NCBI RefSeq assembly: GCF_900156515.1
Contig: NZ_FTNU01000003.1
Location: forward strand, 1-64,000
DNA: 64,000 nucleotides
Direction: 5' to 3'
From: Moraxella cuniculi DSM 21768
GTDB lineage: Bacteria > Pseudomonadota > Gammaproteobacteria > Pseudomonadales > Moraxellaceae
The notes under the pieces were generated by a model. It saw nothing but the letters and a program-made list of their open reading frames with translations, had not been told where the DNA came from and searched no databases. The position numbers were made by a program, and so were the translations under genes. Each line of letters begins with the position of its first letter. Position 1 is the stretch's first letter. This document shows positions 1 through 9,284 of this stretch, piece after piece.

Positions 1-313
1 GATAATAAATAAATGATTTATTTTTTAATTTATTTAAGTATCTTGTATTGACAAAAATCCACACAAGTTGTTCTTTAGTTTGGATTTTAAATAGTGTATA
101 ATACATCGTCTGTATTATTAATCAAGGCTGACTATTTTATCACAGGATTTTGTGTTGTCAAGACCTTTTTAATTTTTATTTCGACATTACGATTAAATTG
201 TGTAACGCTGAAAACGAAATCTATTATAGCAGAAAAAAATTACCCGTCAATAACAAAATTCACAAATAATGTAAAAAATTATTCAACTTATTGATTTTTA
301 TATAAAAAATAAA
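1..313. other. AT-rich left-edge region without a convincing gene
   Basis: Very AT-rich sequence downstream of the minus-strand iron-linked operon. A TATAAT at 97-102 on the plus strand is a good -10 hexamer, but the -35 position is weak and nothing convincingly coding follows it. The only plus-strand open frame (94-294) has no ribosome binding site or recognisable domain, so I do not call it. No clear terminator for the operon ending at 314 is visible. Confidence 0.5.
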
Positions 314-604
314 TCATGGTTTGATTTTAGTTCCATGATGATGGTCATAAATCACCAAACCAAGGTAGATTAATACGGCGGCCAAACTCAATAGCAAAAA
401 CCAAGCCATACCAAAATAAGCAGGTTGCTGCGTGATAAAAACGAAGCCAAAACTAACAACCATCATAATATAAGCCAATTTGCTTAATAATTGTGGCTTT
501 GCTATGTGGAATTTTTTGGAATGTCGTTTGCTTATCATCATTAGTGCCAGCAAAGCCCAAAAATTTGCCATAAATATAACAAGATAAATCAGCCAATCAC
601 TCAT
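314..604 (-). CDS. DUF3325-like small membrane protein of iron-uptake operon
   Basis: Predicted 96-residue protein that is almost entirely hydrophobic, with about three membrane segments and a His-rich C-terminus (DHHHGTKIKP). The start at MSDWLIYL is chosen because its ATG overlaps the TGA of the upstream PepSY gene by four bases (translational coupling); the frame stays open further upstream but only inside that gene. Size, membrane topology and position as last gene after DUF3649 and PepSY genes match the DUF3325 proteins found in siderophore or iron-uptake loci of Pseudomonas-type bacteria. The biochemical role is not known. The family assignment rests partly on context. Confidence 0.7.
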   Translation of the reverse strand: MSDWLIYLVIFMANFWALLALMMISKRHSKKFHIAKPQLLSKLAYIMMVVSFGFVFITQQPAYFGMAWFLLLSLAAVLIYLGLVIYDHHHGTKIKP

Positions 605-2187
605 AGCTGCTCCATTGCTGACCGTTTCTTTGGGCGTGTTGGTGGCTGATATTGCCAGATTTTGTGAGCGATATAACAAAACAACAAAGCAAATAGCACA
701 AATAAAATATCTGCAATCACAAATAGCCAATCTTTGTTTATCCAGCTATCAACAAAACCCCTATCGGTCATCACCATGCTGACTACAGGCAGTAATAACA
801 AAGCCAAAGCTGTGGCATAGCCCAAGAATGCCCATGCTAATTTTTTGGGCAAAATAAACGCCAACACCAAAGCGGCAGCCCATGTTATAAAAAATATCAA
901 AATTTCGGCATTATCCCTGCCCAGATACTGGCTTGGTAAAATACGATTTGCCCACAAAAATACCACTGTTGCCAAGGGTAAGCCCATGATGGTTGCGATA
1001 TTTAGTCCATCAACCAGCACAAAACCAAAACCTGCCTGCTGATGAGCTTTTAATTTTTCTTTTCTTTTTATTGTCCACAAAACAAGACCTGTGGCAATCA
1101 TGCCAACGCCCAACGCCCCAAGTATAAATAAGATAACACGCAGCCAATAATCAGCAACCTTACCTTCATGCAAGCCAACCAATGCTGTCTGTGCCAGCAC
1201 GCCAGATGGAATGGGTGGCGTCTGGCGAATCAAGGCAGACTGCTGATTATAAACATAAAAAGGACGAATGACTGAAAACTGCTTATCCACATCAGCTTCG
1301 ATGGCAACAGTCATGTCGCTGGTATTGGGATAATTAATGCTGATTCTGGCAATTGCATAATCTGACTGGATTTTCCACGATTTTTTACTTTTGTCAATCA
1401 ACTGATAAATATCAGGTGGCGGGCTAGGCTTGACACCCTCGCTGGGTTTTGCCCACCAATCAAACGCCAAAAATGGTGCTCTGGCATCACCAGATACGCC
1501 TGCAACTTTTTCTGAAAATGGCAAATACATACCAACCAGTGTAATAATCCCCGTAAAGGTGATAAAAAAATGAAACGGCAAAGGCAGAACCGACAAAGCA
1601 TTGTGTGCATCAAGCCAAGAACGCTGACCTTTTTTGGCTCGAAAAGTGAAAAAATCAGCAAAAAACTTTTTGTGTATCACAACCCCTGTGATGATGGCAA
1701 TCAGCATCATCATGGAGGCAAATCCCACCAAATATCTGGCATAACGAACAGGCATATAATGCAAATCAAAATGCAAACGGTAAAAAAATTCACCGCCCTG
1801 ACTGTAATTGTCGGCACTGACAAACCTGCCGTCTTGACTGGCGACAAGTTGCAGCACATTGTTGCGATCATTGCTTGGTTGCACTCTGATTGTCAGCGGC
1901 GATCTGTCATCACCAGAATCAATAAACATCTGCTTGGCATCAGGATAGTTACGCACGGCATACTCGGCAGCGGCGGCCAATTGCCAATCCTGACTTTTGC
2001 CAATTTGCTGGTAAATGTGCGGCATTGACCAGATATTGATTTCATCTTTAAAATAACTTAAAGTCCCCATAAAAAATATCAAAAATAACAGCCAGCCCAA
2101 AATAAGCCCTGTCCATGTATGCACAGGGGCGAGAATCTGGCGAAAATTTGCCTTTTTGACAGCTTGTTTTGTCTTAGTATTCATCAT
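601..2187 (-). CDS. PepSY-associated transmembrane protein (iron-uptake reductase-like)
   Basis: Inner-membrane protein of about 528 residues in the PepSY_TM (PiuB-type) family. The N-terminal segment APVHTWTGLILGW holds the conserved His of the first membrane helix. A second helix region follows LHFDLHYMP, and a third follows the DAHNALSVLPLPFHF stretch. A late helix (GALGVGMIATGLVLW) precedes a basic loop and four or five further C-terminal helices. Relatives are encoded beside TonB-dependent siderophore receptors and are thought to help reduce or release siderophore iron in the periplasm or membrane. Two adjacent ATGs (2187, 2184) follow a GGGA; either could be used. Middle gene of a three-gene operon, overlapping the downstream DUF3325 gene by four bases. 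Two Fur-box-like sites lie upstream of the operon. No receptor gene is present in this window. Confidence 0.85.
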   Translation of the reverse strand: MMNTKTKQAVKKANFRQILAPVHTWTGLILGWLLFLIFFMGTLSYFKDEINIWSMPHIYQQIGKSQDWQLAAAAEYAVRNYPDAKQMFIDSGDDRSPLTIRVQPSNDRNNVLQLVASQDGRFVSADNYSQGGEFFYRLHFDLHYMPVRYARYLVGFASMMMLIAIITGVVIHKKFFADFFTFRAKKGQRSWLDAHNALSVLPLPFHFFITFTGIITLVGMYLPFSEKVAGVSGDARAPFLAFDWWAKPSEGVKPSPPPDIYQLIDKSKKSWKIQSDYAIARISINYPNTSDMTVAIEADVDKQFSVIRPFYVYNQQSALIRQTPPIPSGVLAQTALVGLHEGKVADYWLRVILFILGALGVGMIATGLVLWTIKRKEKLKAHQQAGFGFVLVDGLNIATIMGLPLATVVFLWANRILPSQYLGRDNAEILIFFITWAAALVLAFILPKKLAWAFLGYATALALLLLPVVSMVMTDRGFVDSWINKDWLFVIADILFVLFALLFCYIAHKIWQYQPPTRPKKRSAMEQL

Positions 2188-2220
2188 AAATCCCACTCAA
2201 ATCAAGCAAAAGCAGCAATG

Positions 2221-2517
2221 CTAAAGAAAATTGGGTATCATAAGCCAGCACAGCAAAAATAGCACAAAAATCATGGTCAAAATCATAAGCCACGCTTGGA
2301 ACAAAGACCTAATCAAAAAAACCCAAAGCACAATCAAACAAGCAACCACAACAGCAATAATTCTCCCCCAAGTAATCGCAGATATCGTGGATATCGGTAA
2401 CGCCAGTGGCAACAAAGCAATCAAACTTGCAATAATATAAGAGCCAACAATTGCAAGCAAGATACGGCTGGCAACTTTTAGATTTGTCCAGATTTTTTCA
2501 CGCATAAACACGAGCAT
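2221..2517 (-). CDS. DUF3649-like membrane protein of iron-uptake operon
   Basis: 98-residue protein with three predicted membrane helices after a short basic N-terminus (MREKIWTNLKVASR). The pattern RILLAIVGSYIIASLIALLPLALP followed by two hydrophobic helices fits DUF3649, the usual first partner of PepSY and DUF3325 genes in iron-acquisition loci. Translation may begin at 2517 or at the ATG at 2505; an AGAG precedes the first. First gene of the operon, immediately downstream of two Fur-box-like sequences, so iron-repressed expression is expected. Molecular function unknown. Confidence 0.7.
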   Translation of the reverse strand: MLVFMREKIWTNLKVASRILLAIVGSYIIASLIALLPLALPISTISAITWGRIIAVVVACLIVLWVFLIRSLFQAWLMILTMIFVLFLLCWLMIPNFL

Positions 2518-2562
2518 GACGGTCTACTCTGATGGGTTATTTATTGATTGATTTTGTTACAT

Positions 2563-2581
2563 TATAATAAGTATTATTATC
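2563..2581 (-). promoter_or_regulatory. Fur-box-like site 1
   Basis: Read on the minus strand, this 19-mer matches the classical Fur consensus GATAATGATAATCATTATC at 15 of 19 positions by hand alignment. It lies 46 bases upstream of the DUF3649 start, in the promoter region of the iron-linked operon. Confidence 0.55.
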
Positions 2582-2619
2582 AAAATCAATTGATTATTAT
2601 TTGATATATTAACTCATTT

Positions 2620-2638
2620 GATAATTATTATCATAATA
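2620..2638. promoter_or_regulatory. Fur-box-like site 2
   Basis: The 19-mer starting GATAATTATTATC matches the Fur consensus at 15 of 19 positions on the plus strand. With site 1 it gives two candidate operators within about 75 bp upstream of the DUF3649-PepSY-DUF3325 operon. The region is AT-rich, which raises the chance of fortuitous matches. Confidence 0.5.
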
Positions 2639-2749
2639 AAAATGTGCTTTTATTCCATTTAAACAATTTTCCTTTATGGCTATAAAATTGGCACTGCAAA
2701 TATTTGAGCAAAAACCGTGCGGAGTTACTTGATTGTTAGTAAAATAAAA

Positions 2750-2777
2750 ACAGCTTTTTAATTTCTTAAAAAGCTGT
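2750..2777 (-). terminator. Rho-independent terminator of pssA
   Basis: Perfect 12-bp stem (ACAGCTTTTTAA / TTAAAAAGCTGT) with a 4-base loop, followed on the minus strand by a U-rich run. It sits just after the pssA stop codon. Confidence 0.85.
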
Positions 2778-2805
2778 GATTAATATTAATACAATGTATT
2801 TTTCG

Positions 2806-3597
2806 TTAAGATTTATAAAAAGTCGTTACCAGCCCTGATAACACATAGGCAACGCCAATCGCCAATAGCCCAACTGGCACATCATAAAGCACGATGCCAA
2901 AGAGCAATACAGCAAGCAATAACACCACAAATGGTACTTTTTGCTTATCAAATTCCTTAAAGGAATAGTATCTGATATTACTCACCATCAACAGACCGCA
3001 GGCAATCACCCAGCTGGCAAAAAACCAAGTGAGTGCATCGGCATGATGGTCGGCTTGCACATATTTTAACGACACCAACACCGCACAGGTCAAAAGCAAG
3101 GCAGCAAGCGGGCTGGCAAGTCCAATGAAGTATTTTTTGTCCACCGTGCCAATCTGCACATTAAAGCGTGCCAAGCGAAATGCTGCACACGCCACATAAA
3201 CAAAAGCACACGCCACGCCAAACCGCCCCAAAGGCTGCAAAGCAAAACTATAAACCAGCATGGCTGGAGCCAGCCCGAATGCCACGCAGTCCGCCAAAGA
3301 GTCATACTGCTCGCCAAAGGGGCTTTGGGCGTTGAGCAAGCGTGCGGCACGGCCGTCCATACCGTCCAAAAATGCCGAAGCAAAAATCGCCAACGCTGCC
3401 CGATAAAACTCCCCATTGGCACTTAGGATAATCGAATAAAAACCTGCAAACAACGACAAGGTGGTGATAAGATTTGGAATCAAATACACCCCTTTGGTCA
3501 AGGTTGGTTTATCACCAGCAGGCTCAATCACCTCAAAGGTAATGCCGTCATGCTCTGGTGGGTTTTTTTGACTGTTTATGTGTTGGCGATCTGACAT
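2806..3597 (-). CDS. pssA: CDP-diacylglycerol--serine O-phosphatidyltransferase
   Basis: Makes phosphatidylserine from CDP-diacylglycerol and serine, the committed step toward phosphatidylethanolamine, in the inner membrane. The complete CDP-alcohol phosphatidyltransferase signature DG-x2-AR-x8-G-x3-D-x3-D is present (DGRAAR, then G, D and D at the right spacing). It is followed by several hydrophobic helices. At 263 residues this is the integral-membrane (type II, Bacillus/Helicobacter-like) PssA, not the E. coli peripheral enzyme. I chose the ATG at 3597 (MSDRQH) because an AAGG lies about eight bases upstream; a TTG at 3618 in frame is less likely. Single gene with its own terminator. Confidence 0.92.
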   Translation of the reverse strand: MSDRQHINSQKNPPEHDGITFEVIEPAGDKPTLTKGVYLIPNLITTLSLFAGFYSIILSANGEFYRAALAIFASAFLDGMDGRAARLLNAQSPFGEQYDSLADCVAFGLAPAMLVYSFALQPLGRFGVACAFVYVACAAFRLARFNVQIGTVDKKYFIGLASPLAALLLTCAVLVSLKYVQADHHADALTWFFASWVIACGLLMVSNIRYYSFKEFDKQKVPFVVLLLAVLLFGIVLYDVPVGLLAIGVAYVLSGLVTTFYKS

Positions 3598-3775
3598 GAT
3601 TTGCCTTTTTACTTTCAATAATCACAAAGCGGCAACTGCCGAAAAATAACAAGTCTGTGGCAAAAGCACTTCATCAAATTGCATACTGCATTTTGCTTTG
3701 TTGGCTGCATTACCCAAACAGCTGATGAATTTTGCCAAAAATTGTATAAATAATAACCAATTAATGCTTGCCAAG

Positions 3776-4654
3776 CTATTCGCCAACCAACCATTGAACC
3801 ACTGCCATCTGCTCAATGGGCATTGCTGGAGCGTTGTCTGGCTGCAAAATCGGTGCCAAATACTGCAAAATCTCTTGGGCGTGTATATCAAACTGCCAAG
3901 GCGGATTGATAATGTGCAGTCCTGTGCCATTTAGCCCAACTGCGACATCATTGGGGTATAAATTCAACTCACAAATCAGCTGTTTTTTGATGCCTGTGCG
4001 TTTCATTTTTTTATAAAATAGCGTTACCGCTTCCAGATTTTTGATTGGATACCAAAGTACAAAAGTTCCTGTGGCAAACTTTTTGTGGCTGGCAACCAAC
4101 AAATCCACCAAGCGACCAAAATCCTTATGCTCTTGCTCAAACGGCGGATCAAGCAAGACAATGCCTCGCTTTTCTTTGGGTGGCAAGACCGCAGGCACGC
4201 CCTCAAAAGCATCACGATGGTGGATACCGATTGGCAATTGGTACAACTGGTAATTAAGAGCATCGTACTCGTCTGCCACCGCCTCAAAGGCTTCGGCACG
4301 CACAGGAGCGTGTTCGCTGTGATTGCTGGCATGATTGGCAATCCACCACGGCGAACCGGGGTAAACATGCTTATCATAAATCTTGCGAGCGTGTGCCAAA
4401 TCCATCAAATATTGACGCACCGCCTTTGGTGGGTTATCAGCACTTGCCCGCTCCAATGCTTTGATGCCCAGCTGTGCCTCGCCTGTCTTGGTCGCCTCAA
4501 GTGCCTCAAGCGAATACAATCCACGACCACCATAAGCATCAAGCACATAAAATGGCTTGCCTTTGGTGGAGAATTGAGCAAGCAACTGCAATAACAAAAT
4601 ATGCTTGGCAATATCAGCAAAGTTGCCAGCGTGGTAGGCGTGTTTATAGTTCAT
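3776..4654 (-). CDS. rlmJ: 23S rRNA (adenine-2030-N6)-methyltransferase
   Basis: 292-residue SAM-dependent methyltransferase that modifies A2030 of 23S rRNA. The N-terminus MNYKHAYHAGNFADIAKH is the hallmark of the RlmJ/YhiR family. A glycine-rich SAM-binding segment (LDAYGGRGLYS) follows, and the catalytic (D/N)PP(F/Y) motif appears as LLDPPFEQ in the middle. Length is close to the E. coli protein (280). Monocistronic between pssA and an intergenic region. Confidence 0.95.
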   Translation of the reverse strand: MNYKHAYHAGNFADIAKHILLLQLLAQFSTKGKPFYVLDAYGGRGLYSLEALEATKTGEAQLGIKALERASADNPPKAVRQYLMDLAHARKIYDKHVYPGSPWWIANHASNHSEHAPVRAEAFEAVADEYDALNYQLYQLPIGIHHRDAFEGVPAVLPPKEKRGIVLLDPPFEQEHKDFGRLVDLLVASHKKFATGTFVLWYPIKNLEAVTLFYKKMKRTGIKKQLICELNLYPNDVAVGLNGTGLHIINPPWQFDIHAQEILQYLAPILQPDNAPAMPIEQMAVVQWLVGE

Positions 4655-4988
4655 GATTTAACTGCTTAAAATAAATGCTATACTATCACAGATACGCTGG
4701 TTGTACAATTGACACGGTCAAATTAAAACGCATGGTCGTCAAGGATTAATATTGATTGGTTGATTATTATTTGTCATTACTATTAGCAATATCAAAAATC
4801 AACCAAATGATTTATAATAATGCCAGAGGTTAAGCGATAAGATTCTTGCTGTCTCTACGATATTTTTATGATGGCTTGGTGGTGGCAGTGCAGAATATAG
4901 CCATCACTTATTATCTGTTACTAATTTTTAACCAATAATTAATCCGTAATTACAACCAAACCCAAGATGATAATCACAAAGGAGCAAT
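4655..4988. other. Intergenic region between divergent rlmJ and the oxygenase gene
   Basis: 334 bp of AT-rich sequence that must carry the promoters for rlmJ (minus) and the 2OG oxygenase gene (plus). A TATAAT-like hexamer occurs near 4812 but no well-spaced -35 box can be paired with it. No RNA gene or repeat seen. Confidence 0.4.
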
Positions 4989-5588
4989 ATGCCAGCATTT
5001 GATGTCAATTGGCAAAGCCTAATCGAGCCAAAACTTGACGACTTTATCAGCACAGGTGTTATGGTGCTTGATGAGGTATTTGACGAGGCTGATTTGGGCA
5101 AGTTGCAGGCAGAAAGTGGCTTTGTTGAGTATCGCGAGGCAACCTTGACACACGGTGAACGGCAGGCAAATATCCGTGGCGATAGCATTCGCTGGATTGA
5201 TGACAACTGCCCTTTTGGCACGGCATATCTTGAATCAATCAATCAGCTGGGGCGATACTTTAACCAGACGCTCTATACAGGCATTCGCCGCAGCGAGGCT
5301 CATTATGCCTGCTATCCTGCTGGATTTGGTTATCAGTGGCATACCGACAATCCCAAAGGTCGTGATGAGCGAGTGATTTCGGCAGTTTTTTATCTAAATG
5401 ACAATTGGCAGGCTTGTGATGGCGGTGCGATTTGTGTGATTGATAAGCAAGACAATACAGCCCAGCTGCTGCCACAACGCAATCGCCTAGTGCTGTTTGA
5501 TAGCAATCTGTTGCACCAAGTCGCCATCACGCACCGCAGACGGTTTTCGATTGCAACTTGGTTGCGGCGTGATGAGCTGATTTGCTAA
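4989..5588 (+). CDS. 2OG-Fe(II) oxygenase family protein
   Basis: 199-residue protein with the double-stranded beta-helix of prolyl-4-hydroxylase-type dioxygenases. The iron facial triad is visible: H118 and D120 in QWHTDN, and H176 in LLHQV. Arginines at about 183-185 (HRRRFSIATWLRR) are suited to bind 2-oxoglutarate. It resembles small bacterial 2OG-Fe(II) oxygenases (PF13640 type) annotated as SM-20 or prolyl-hydroxylase-like. The substrate cannot be told. The ATG follows an AAGGAG. A lipoprotein gene follows 34 bases downstream and may be co-transcribed. It is not closely similar to the two other oxygenases in this window. Confidence 0.85.
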   Translation: MPAFDVNWQSLIEPKLDDFISTGVMVLDEVFDEADLGKLQAESGFVEYREATLTHGERQANIRGDSIRWIDDNCPFGTAYLESINQLGRYFNQTLYTGIRRSEAHYACYPAGFGYQWHTDNPKGRDERVISAVFYLNDNWQACDGGAICVIDKQDNTAQLLPQRNRLVLFDSNLLHQVAITHRRRFSIATWLRRDELIC

Positions 5589-5622
5589 TGTCCCACCAAT
5601 TCACCACAACAGGTATCTGAAT

Positions 5623-6486
5623 ATGAAGCACGCCCTACTTGCCACCACCATCACCCTGATGCTGTTTGGTTGCACGCCTACCAAGATTGAATCTACCGAC
5701 CAAACCACGAGCCAAGCCAGCACACAGCAGACCATCACGCTATCAAACCTAAGCGATGAAACAAGTCGCAAACAAATGCGTGATACGCTGGTGCAATACC
5801 TAGACCCAAGTTCGGTTGATACTGTCATGGCATGGATCCAAGACTATAACACCACCATCGAAAACACCAGCCTGACAGATGGCTTTGTCAATAGCGAGCA
5901 GCCTAACTATGATGTGGTGCAGATTGACAAGCTCTGGCAAGCAAAAAAGGGCTGGTTTATCGGCACCAACTGCCGCCTGAATACTTTTATGCTGCTAAAA
6001 AATACCATCAAAATCGGCACCAACACGCCAGCAGATGATCGCTTACTGTTCTTGGATCGTGAGGCTGTTGAGACTGGCAAGCTATTAAATGCCCAAGAAT
6101 TACAACAGTTCAATCAACTATTTGCACGCGTGGCAACCGATGCCACCACCGATGTAACAGTACACGCCAAAAAAATGCAGGCACAATTTGCCAATATTCG
6201 CCTTGATGACACTGCCACCATGCTATCGGTAGTCATGCATGACAATCTGGACGGTGATTATCTATTTATCGGTCATGTTGGTGTCTTGGTGCCTGCCAAA
6301 ACTGGCTATCTATTCCTTGAAAAACTCTCATTTCAAGAGCCCTATCAAGCGATACAGTTCGCCAGCAAAGACGCAGCCTATGACTATCTATTAAATAAAT
6401 ACGCCATCGATTATAATCAGCCCACCGCCCAGCCATTTATCATGGAAAATGACAAGCTGGTCAGATGGGTAAAAGACAGCACCTAG
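5623..6486 (+). CDS. Putative lipoprotein, function unknown
   Basis: 287-residue protein starting with a type II signal peptide: MKHALLATTITLMLFGC, with lipobox LFGC and Cys17 as the expected lipidation site. A Thr/Ser/Gln-rich linker follows, then a globular region rich in polar residues. I recognise no domain. It is close behind the 2OG oxygenase gene (34 bases) in the same direction, with a weak AGGT ribosome binding site. Expected to be anchored in the outer or inner membrane facing the periplasm. Confidence 0.75.
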   Translation: MKHALLATTITLMLFGCTPTKIESTDQTTSQASTQQTITLSNLSDETSRKQMRDTLVQYLDPSSVDTVMAWIQDYNTTIENTSLTDGFVNSEQPNYDVVQIDKLWQAKKGWFIGTNCRLNTFMLLKNTIKIGTNTPADDRLLFLDREAVETGKLLNAQELQQFNQLFARVATDATTDVTVHAKKMQAQFANIRLDDTATMLSVVMHDNLDGDYLFIGHVGVLVPAKTGYLFLEKLSFQEPYQAIQFASKDAAYDYLLNKYAIDYNQPTAQPFIMENDKLVRWVKDST

Positions 6487-6606
6487 TCCGCCAGCTGTGC
6501 GACAACCAAGCCAATCAGCCTGCTGTATGAATCGTCAGCCTGTGGCGTGGCAATTGGTTACTTGGATTATTTATCAAAAATTTGTAAGAATTTATTGAGA
6601 GTTTTT

Positions 6607-7785
6607 ATGACACCAACTTTACAATTAAGCATTGATTTGCTTCGTCTGCCGTCCATTACCCCTGATAACTCCAACTGCCTACAGCTGATTGCTGATTATT
6701 TGGACAAATTGGGTTTTGAATGCGAATTTATGCACTTTGGCGACCCAAGCGACACAGGCAAAAACGCACAGGTTAATAACCTATACGCCAAAAAAAGAGG
6801 AAGCAACCCCACCGCACCGCACCTATGCTTTGCAGGGCATACCGATGTCGTGCCTGTGGGAGATGAGAGCCTTTGGACTTATCCGCCCTTTTCGGCAACG
6901 ATAGCAGATGGCAAGCTCTGGGGGCGTGGTGCCGCCGATATGAAAACCGCCATTGCCTGCTTTGTCGTGGCGTGCGAGCAGTTCATCGCCAAAAACCCCA
7001 ATCACAAAGGGGATATTTCGCTGCTCATCACCGCTGACGAAGAAGGTGTGGCGATTAATGGCACACATAAGGTCGTACAAGCATTGGCACAGCGTGGCGA
7101 GCAAATGAATTATTGCTTGGTTGGCGAGCCATCAAGCACCAACACACTGGGCGATGTCATTAAAAATGGTCGCCGAGGCTCACTAAATGCCAAACTCACC
7201 GTTACTGGCAAACAAGGTCATATCGCCTATCCGCATTTGGCAATCAATCCCATGCACGCACTGGCACCTGCATTGGCAGAACTTGTGGCAACAGCATGGG
7301 ATACGGGCAATGAATATTTCCCTGCCACCAGTATGCAAATCTCCAACATAAACAGCGGCACAGGTGCAACCAATGTCATCGCCCAAGATGCACAAGTCCT
7401 GTTTAACTTCCGCTATTGCACCGAAAATACCGCCGACAGCCTCAAGGCAAAGACCCATGAGATTTTTGACAAGCATTTCAATAACAGCAAAGCAAGCTAT
7501 CAGATTGACTGGAGCCTCTCTGGTGAGCCATTTTTGACCAAAAAAGGTCAATTTGTCGATGCAGTGGTCTCCGCCATCAAGCAAGTAACAGGCACAACCG
7601 CCCAACTGTCCACTTCAGGTGGCACTTCTGATGGTCGTTTCATCGCCCCCATCATGAATGCCGAAGTGGTAGAACTGGGTGTAAAAAATGCCACCATTCA
7701 TCAGATTGATGAATGTGTTGCGATTGATGATTTGGAAAATCTCACCAAAATTTATGAACAAATCCTAAGCCAGCTCATCGCCTGA
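6607..7785 (+). CDS. dapE: Succinyl-diaminopimelate desuccinylase
   Basis: Zinc-dependent M20 hydrolase that converts N-succinyl-LL-diaminopimelate to LL-DAP and succinate in the lysine and peptidoglycan precursor pathway. Visible motifs: the metal ligand block [10 protein letters not shown], the catalytic-metal block [19 protein letters not shown], and the C-terminal [12 protein letters not shown] with the late metal-binding His in NATIHQIDE. The start at 6607 ([20 protein letters not shown]) is chosen because the family begins here and a GAGAG precedes the ATG. The resulting 392 residues are slightly longer than the usual 375-380. Confidence 0.96.
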   Translation: MTPTLQLSIDLLRLPSITPDNSNCLQLIADYLDKLGFECEFMHFGDPSDTGKNAQVNNLYAKKRGSNPTAPHLCFAGHTDVVPVGDESLWTYPPFSATIADGKLWGRGAADMKTAIACFVVACEQFIAKNPNHKGDISLLITADEEGVAINGTHKVVQALAQRGEQMNYCLVGEPSSTNTLGDVIKNGRRGSLNAKLTVTGKQGHIAYPHLAINPMHALAPALAELVATAWDTGNEYFPATSMQISNINSGTGATNVIAQDAQVLFNFRYCTENTADSLKAKTHEIFDKHFNNSKASYQIDWSLSGEPFLTKKGQFVDAVVSAIKQVTGTTAQLSTSGGTSDGRFIAPIMNAEVVELGVKNATIHQIDECVAIDDLENLTKIYEQILSQLIA

Positions 7786-7880
7786 CAGGTTTGGTAAAGT
7801 AAAGCGGCACACCCTGCTTTTGTTCTTTTTATGCCTTGACAAGCAAGCACCGCTTCAATCAGCTCAAGCCACACCAAATA

Positions 7881-7906
7881 AAAACACCCTGAAAGCAGGG
7901 TGTTTT
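7881..7906. terminator. Bidirectional terminator between dapE and fbpA
   Basis: Perfect 11-bp stem (AAAACACCCTG / CAGGGTGTTTT) with a 4-base AAAG loop. T-rich flanks on both sides allow it to serve convergent dapE (plus) and fbpA (minus). Confidence 0.9.
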
Positions 7907-7927
7907 GTTTTCTCTAGGTTTGGCAGA

Positions 7928-8923
7928 TTATTTATAACCTGCTTTTTTCATCAACATGATGGCTTTTTGTTGGTTTTTGCCAGCCACCGAGACATTGATA
8001 AAATCTTGCTTGAATGCACCCCAGCGAGCGACCGATGGAGCTGAGCCTACGCGTGGGCTTGCTGGATATTCAAAGTTGCGATCAGCATATAGGCGTTGGG
8101 CTTCGGCACTTGATAGCCACTCAATGAACTTTTGTGCCTCGACTGGATTGTCGCTATATTTTACCACGCCAGCACCAGAGACATTCACATGGGTGCCTTT
8201 GCCTTGTTGGTCAGGGAAGAAAATTTTGACCGTGTTTGCCAGTGCAGGTTTTTTGTCCAACAGGCGACCATAATAATAAGTGTTGGCAATGCCGACATCA
8301 CAGCGACCAGCCTCAACCGCCTCAATCACCCCTGAGTCGTTAGCAATCGGTGCAGTTGCCAAATTATCCACCCAGCCTTTTAGGATTTTTTCGGTAGCGG
8401 CTTGACCGTTATTGGCAATCATTGTTGCTACCAGCGATTGGCTGTAGATATTGCTAGAGGTACGCAGACACAGTTTGCCTTTCCATTTTGGGCTGGCAAG
8501 GTCAGCATAGGTAGAAAGCTGGCTGGCATTGACTGTTTTTGGATTATAAAAAATCGTTCTTGCACGCACAGACAGACCAAACCATTGATTATTCGGGTCT
8601 CGTAGGTGCGATGGAATATTGGCTTTTAGCACGCTTGAGTTGATTGGGCGTAGCACGCCTGCTTGAGCTGCTTGCCACAGATTGCCACCATCAACGGTAA
8701 TTAGCACATCGGCTTTGGTGTTTTTGCCTTCTGCTTTTAGTCTTTCGACCAGCGGCCCTGCTTTGTCGCTAACAACCGTTACTTTTACGCCTGTTTTGTT
8801 TTGATAGGCATCAACGATTGGCTTTAGCAATTCGTCAATGCGTGCCGAATAAACCACGATTTCGTTGGCAAATGCTGGCGTTGCCACCGCCAAAGCCAGT
8901 GATGCGGCAAATAACTTTTTCAT
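7928..8923 (-). CDS. fbpA: Periplasmic ferric iron-binding protein (ABC transporter)
   Basis: 331-residue Fe(III)-binding protein that carries iron across the periplasm to FbpBC. A signal peptide ends at PAFA before NEIVVYSAR, the usual mature start of FbpA/FutA proteins. The adjacent tyrosines that coordinate iron are seen in NTYYYGRLL, and the anion-binding region SSNIYSQSL matches. The ATG at 8923 is preceded by AAAGGA; an upstream TTG is rejected. Unlike the textbook fbpABC operon, this gene is transcribed away from fbpB, from a 361-bp divergent promoter region, which allows binding protein and permease to be expressed at different levels. Confidence 0.93.
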   Translation of the reverse strand: MKKLFAASLALAVATPAFANEIVVYSARIDELLKPIVDAYQNKTGVKVTVVSDKAGPLVERLKAEGKNTKADVLITVDGGNLWQAAQAGVLRPINSSVLKANIPSHLRDPNNQWFGLSVRARTIFYNPKTVNASQLSTYADLASPKWKGKLCLRTSSNIYSQSLVATMIANNGQAATEKILKGWVDNLATAPIANDSGVIEAVEAGRCDVGIANTYYYGRLLDKKPALANTVKIFFPDQQGKGTHVNVSGAGVVKYSDNPVEAQKFIEWLSSAEAQRLYADRNFEYPASPRVGSAPSVARWGAFKQDFINVSVAGKNQQKAIMLMKKAGYK

Positions 8924-9284
8924 AATCAATCCTTTTGTTGGTGAAAATTTGCAATTTTGTCATCATATCCACAAATGTGCGATATATTTCACAAAGATTG
9001 CATCATATTTGCAAGTTTTATAAAAATCCTGCCAATCTTGTGCTATTATAATAAAACAATTTTCAAATGAAAACAAGAATAATTGTCATTCAATCTTGAT
9101 TGTTATACAAATTGCGTATTTGTATATTTTTGGTTATCATTTTATCAAGAATATCCAATCAAATGATGATGGCTTGTTGCCAAGGATTTTGCTGCATTTG
9201 TTAATCTTAATAAATAGCCAGCCAAGTCAATAAAGATAGCTTGCTGTTTATGATGGAAAATTAATCAAACTTATCATTTGGATT
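8924..9284. other. Divergent promoter region fbpA/fbpB
   Basis: 361 bp, strongly AT-rich. A TATAAT hexamer on the minus strand (plus-strand ATTATA at 9045-9050) could serve fbpA, but its -35 match is poor. I looked for a Fur box: only weak partial matches occur, such as around 9073-9093. No gene or repeat seen. Confidence 0.4.

Noticed and set aside
94-294. 66-codon plus-strand open frame near the left edge
   Set aside because: AT-rich, low-complexity translation, no ribosome binding site or domain, despite a TATAAT nearby.
9073-9093. Possible Fur box in the fbpA/fbpB promoter region
   Set aside because: Only a loose partial match to the consensus in very AT-rich DNA.
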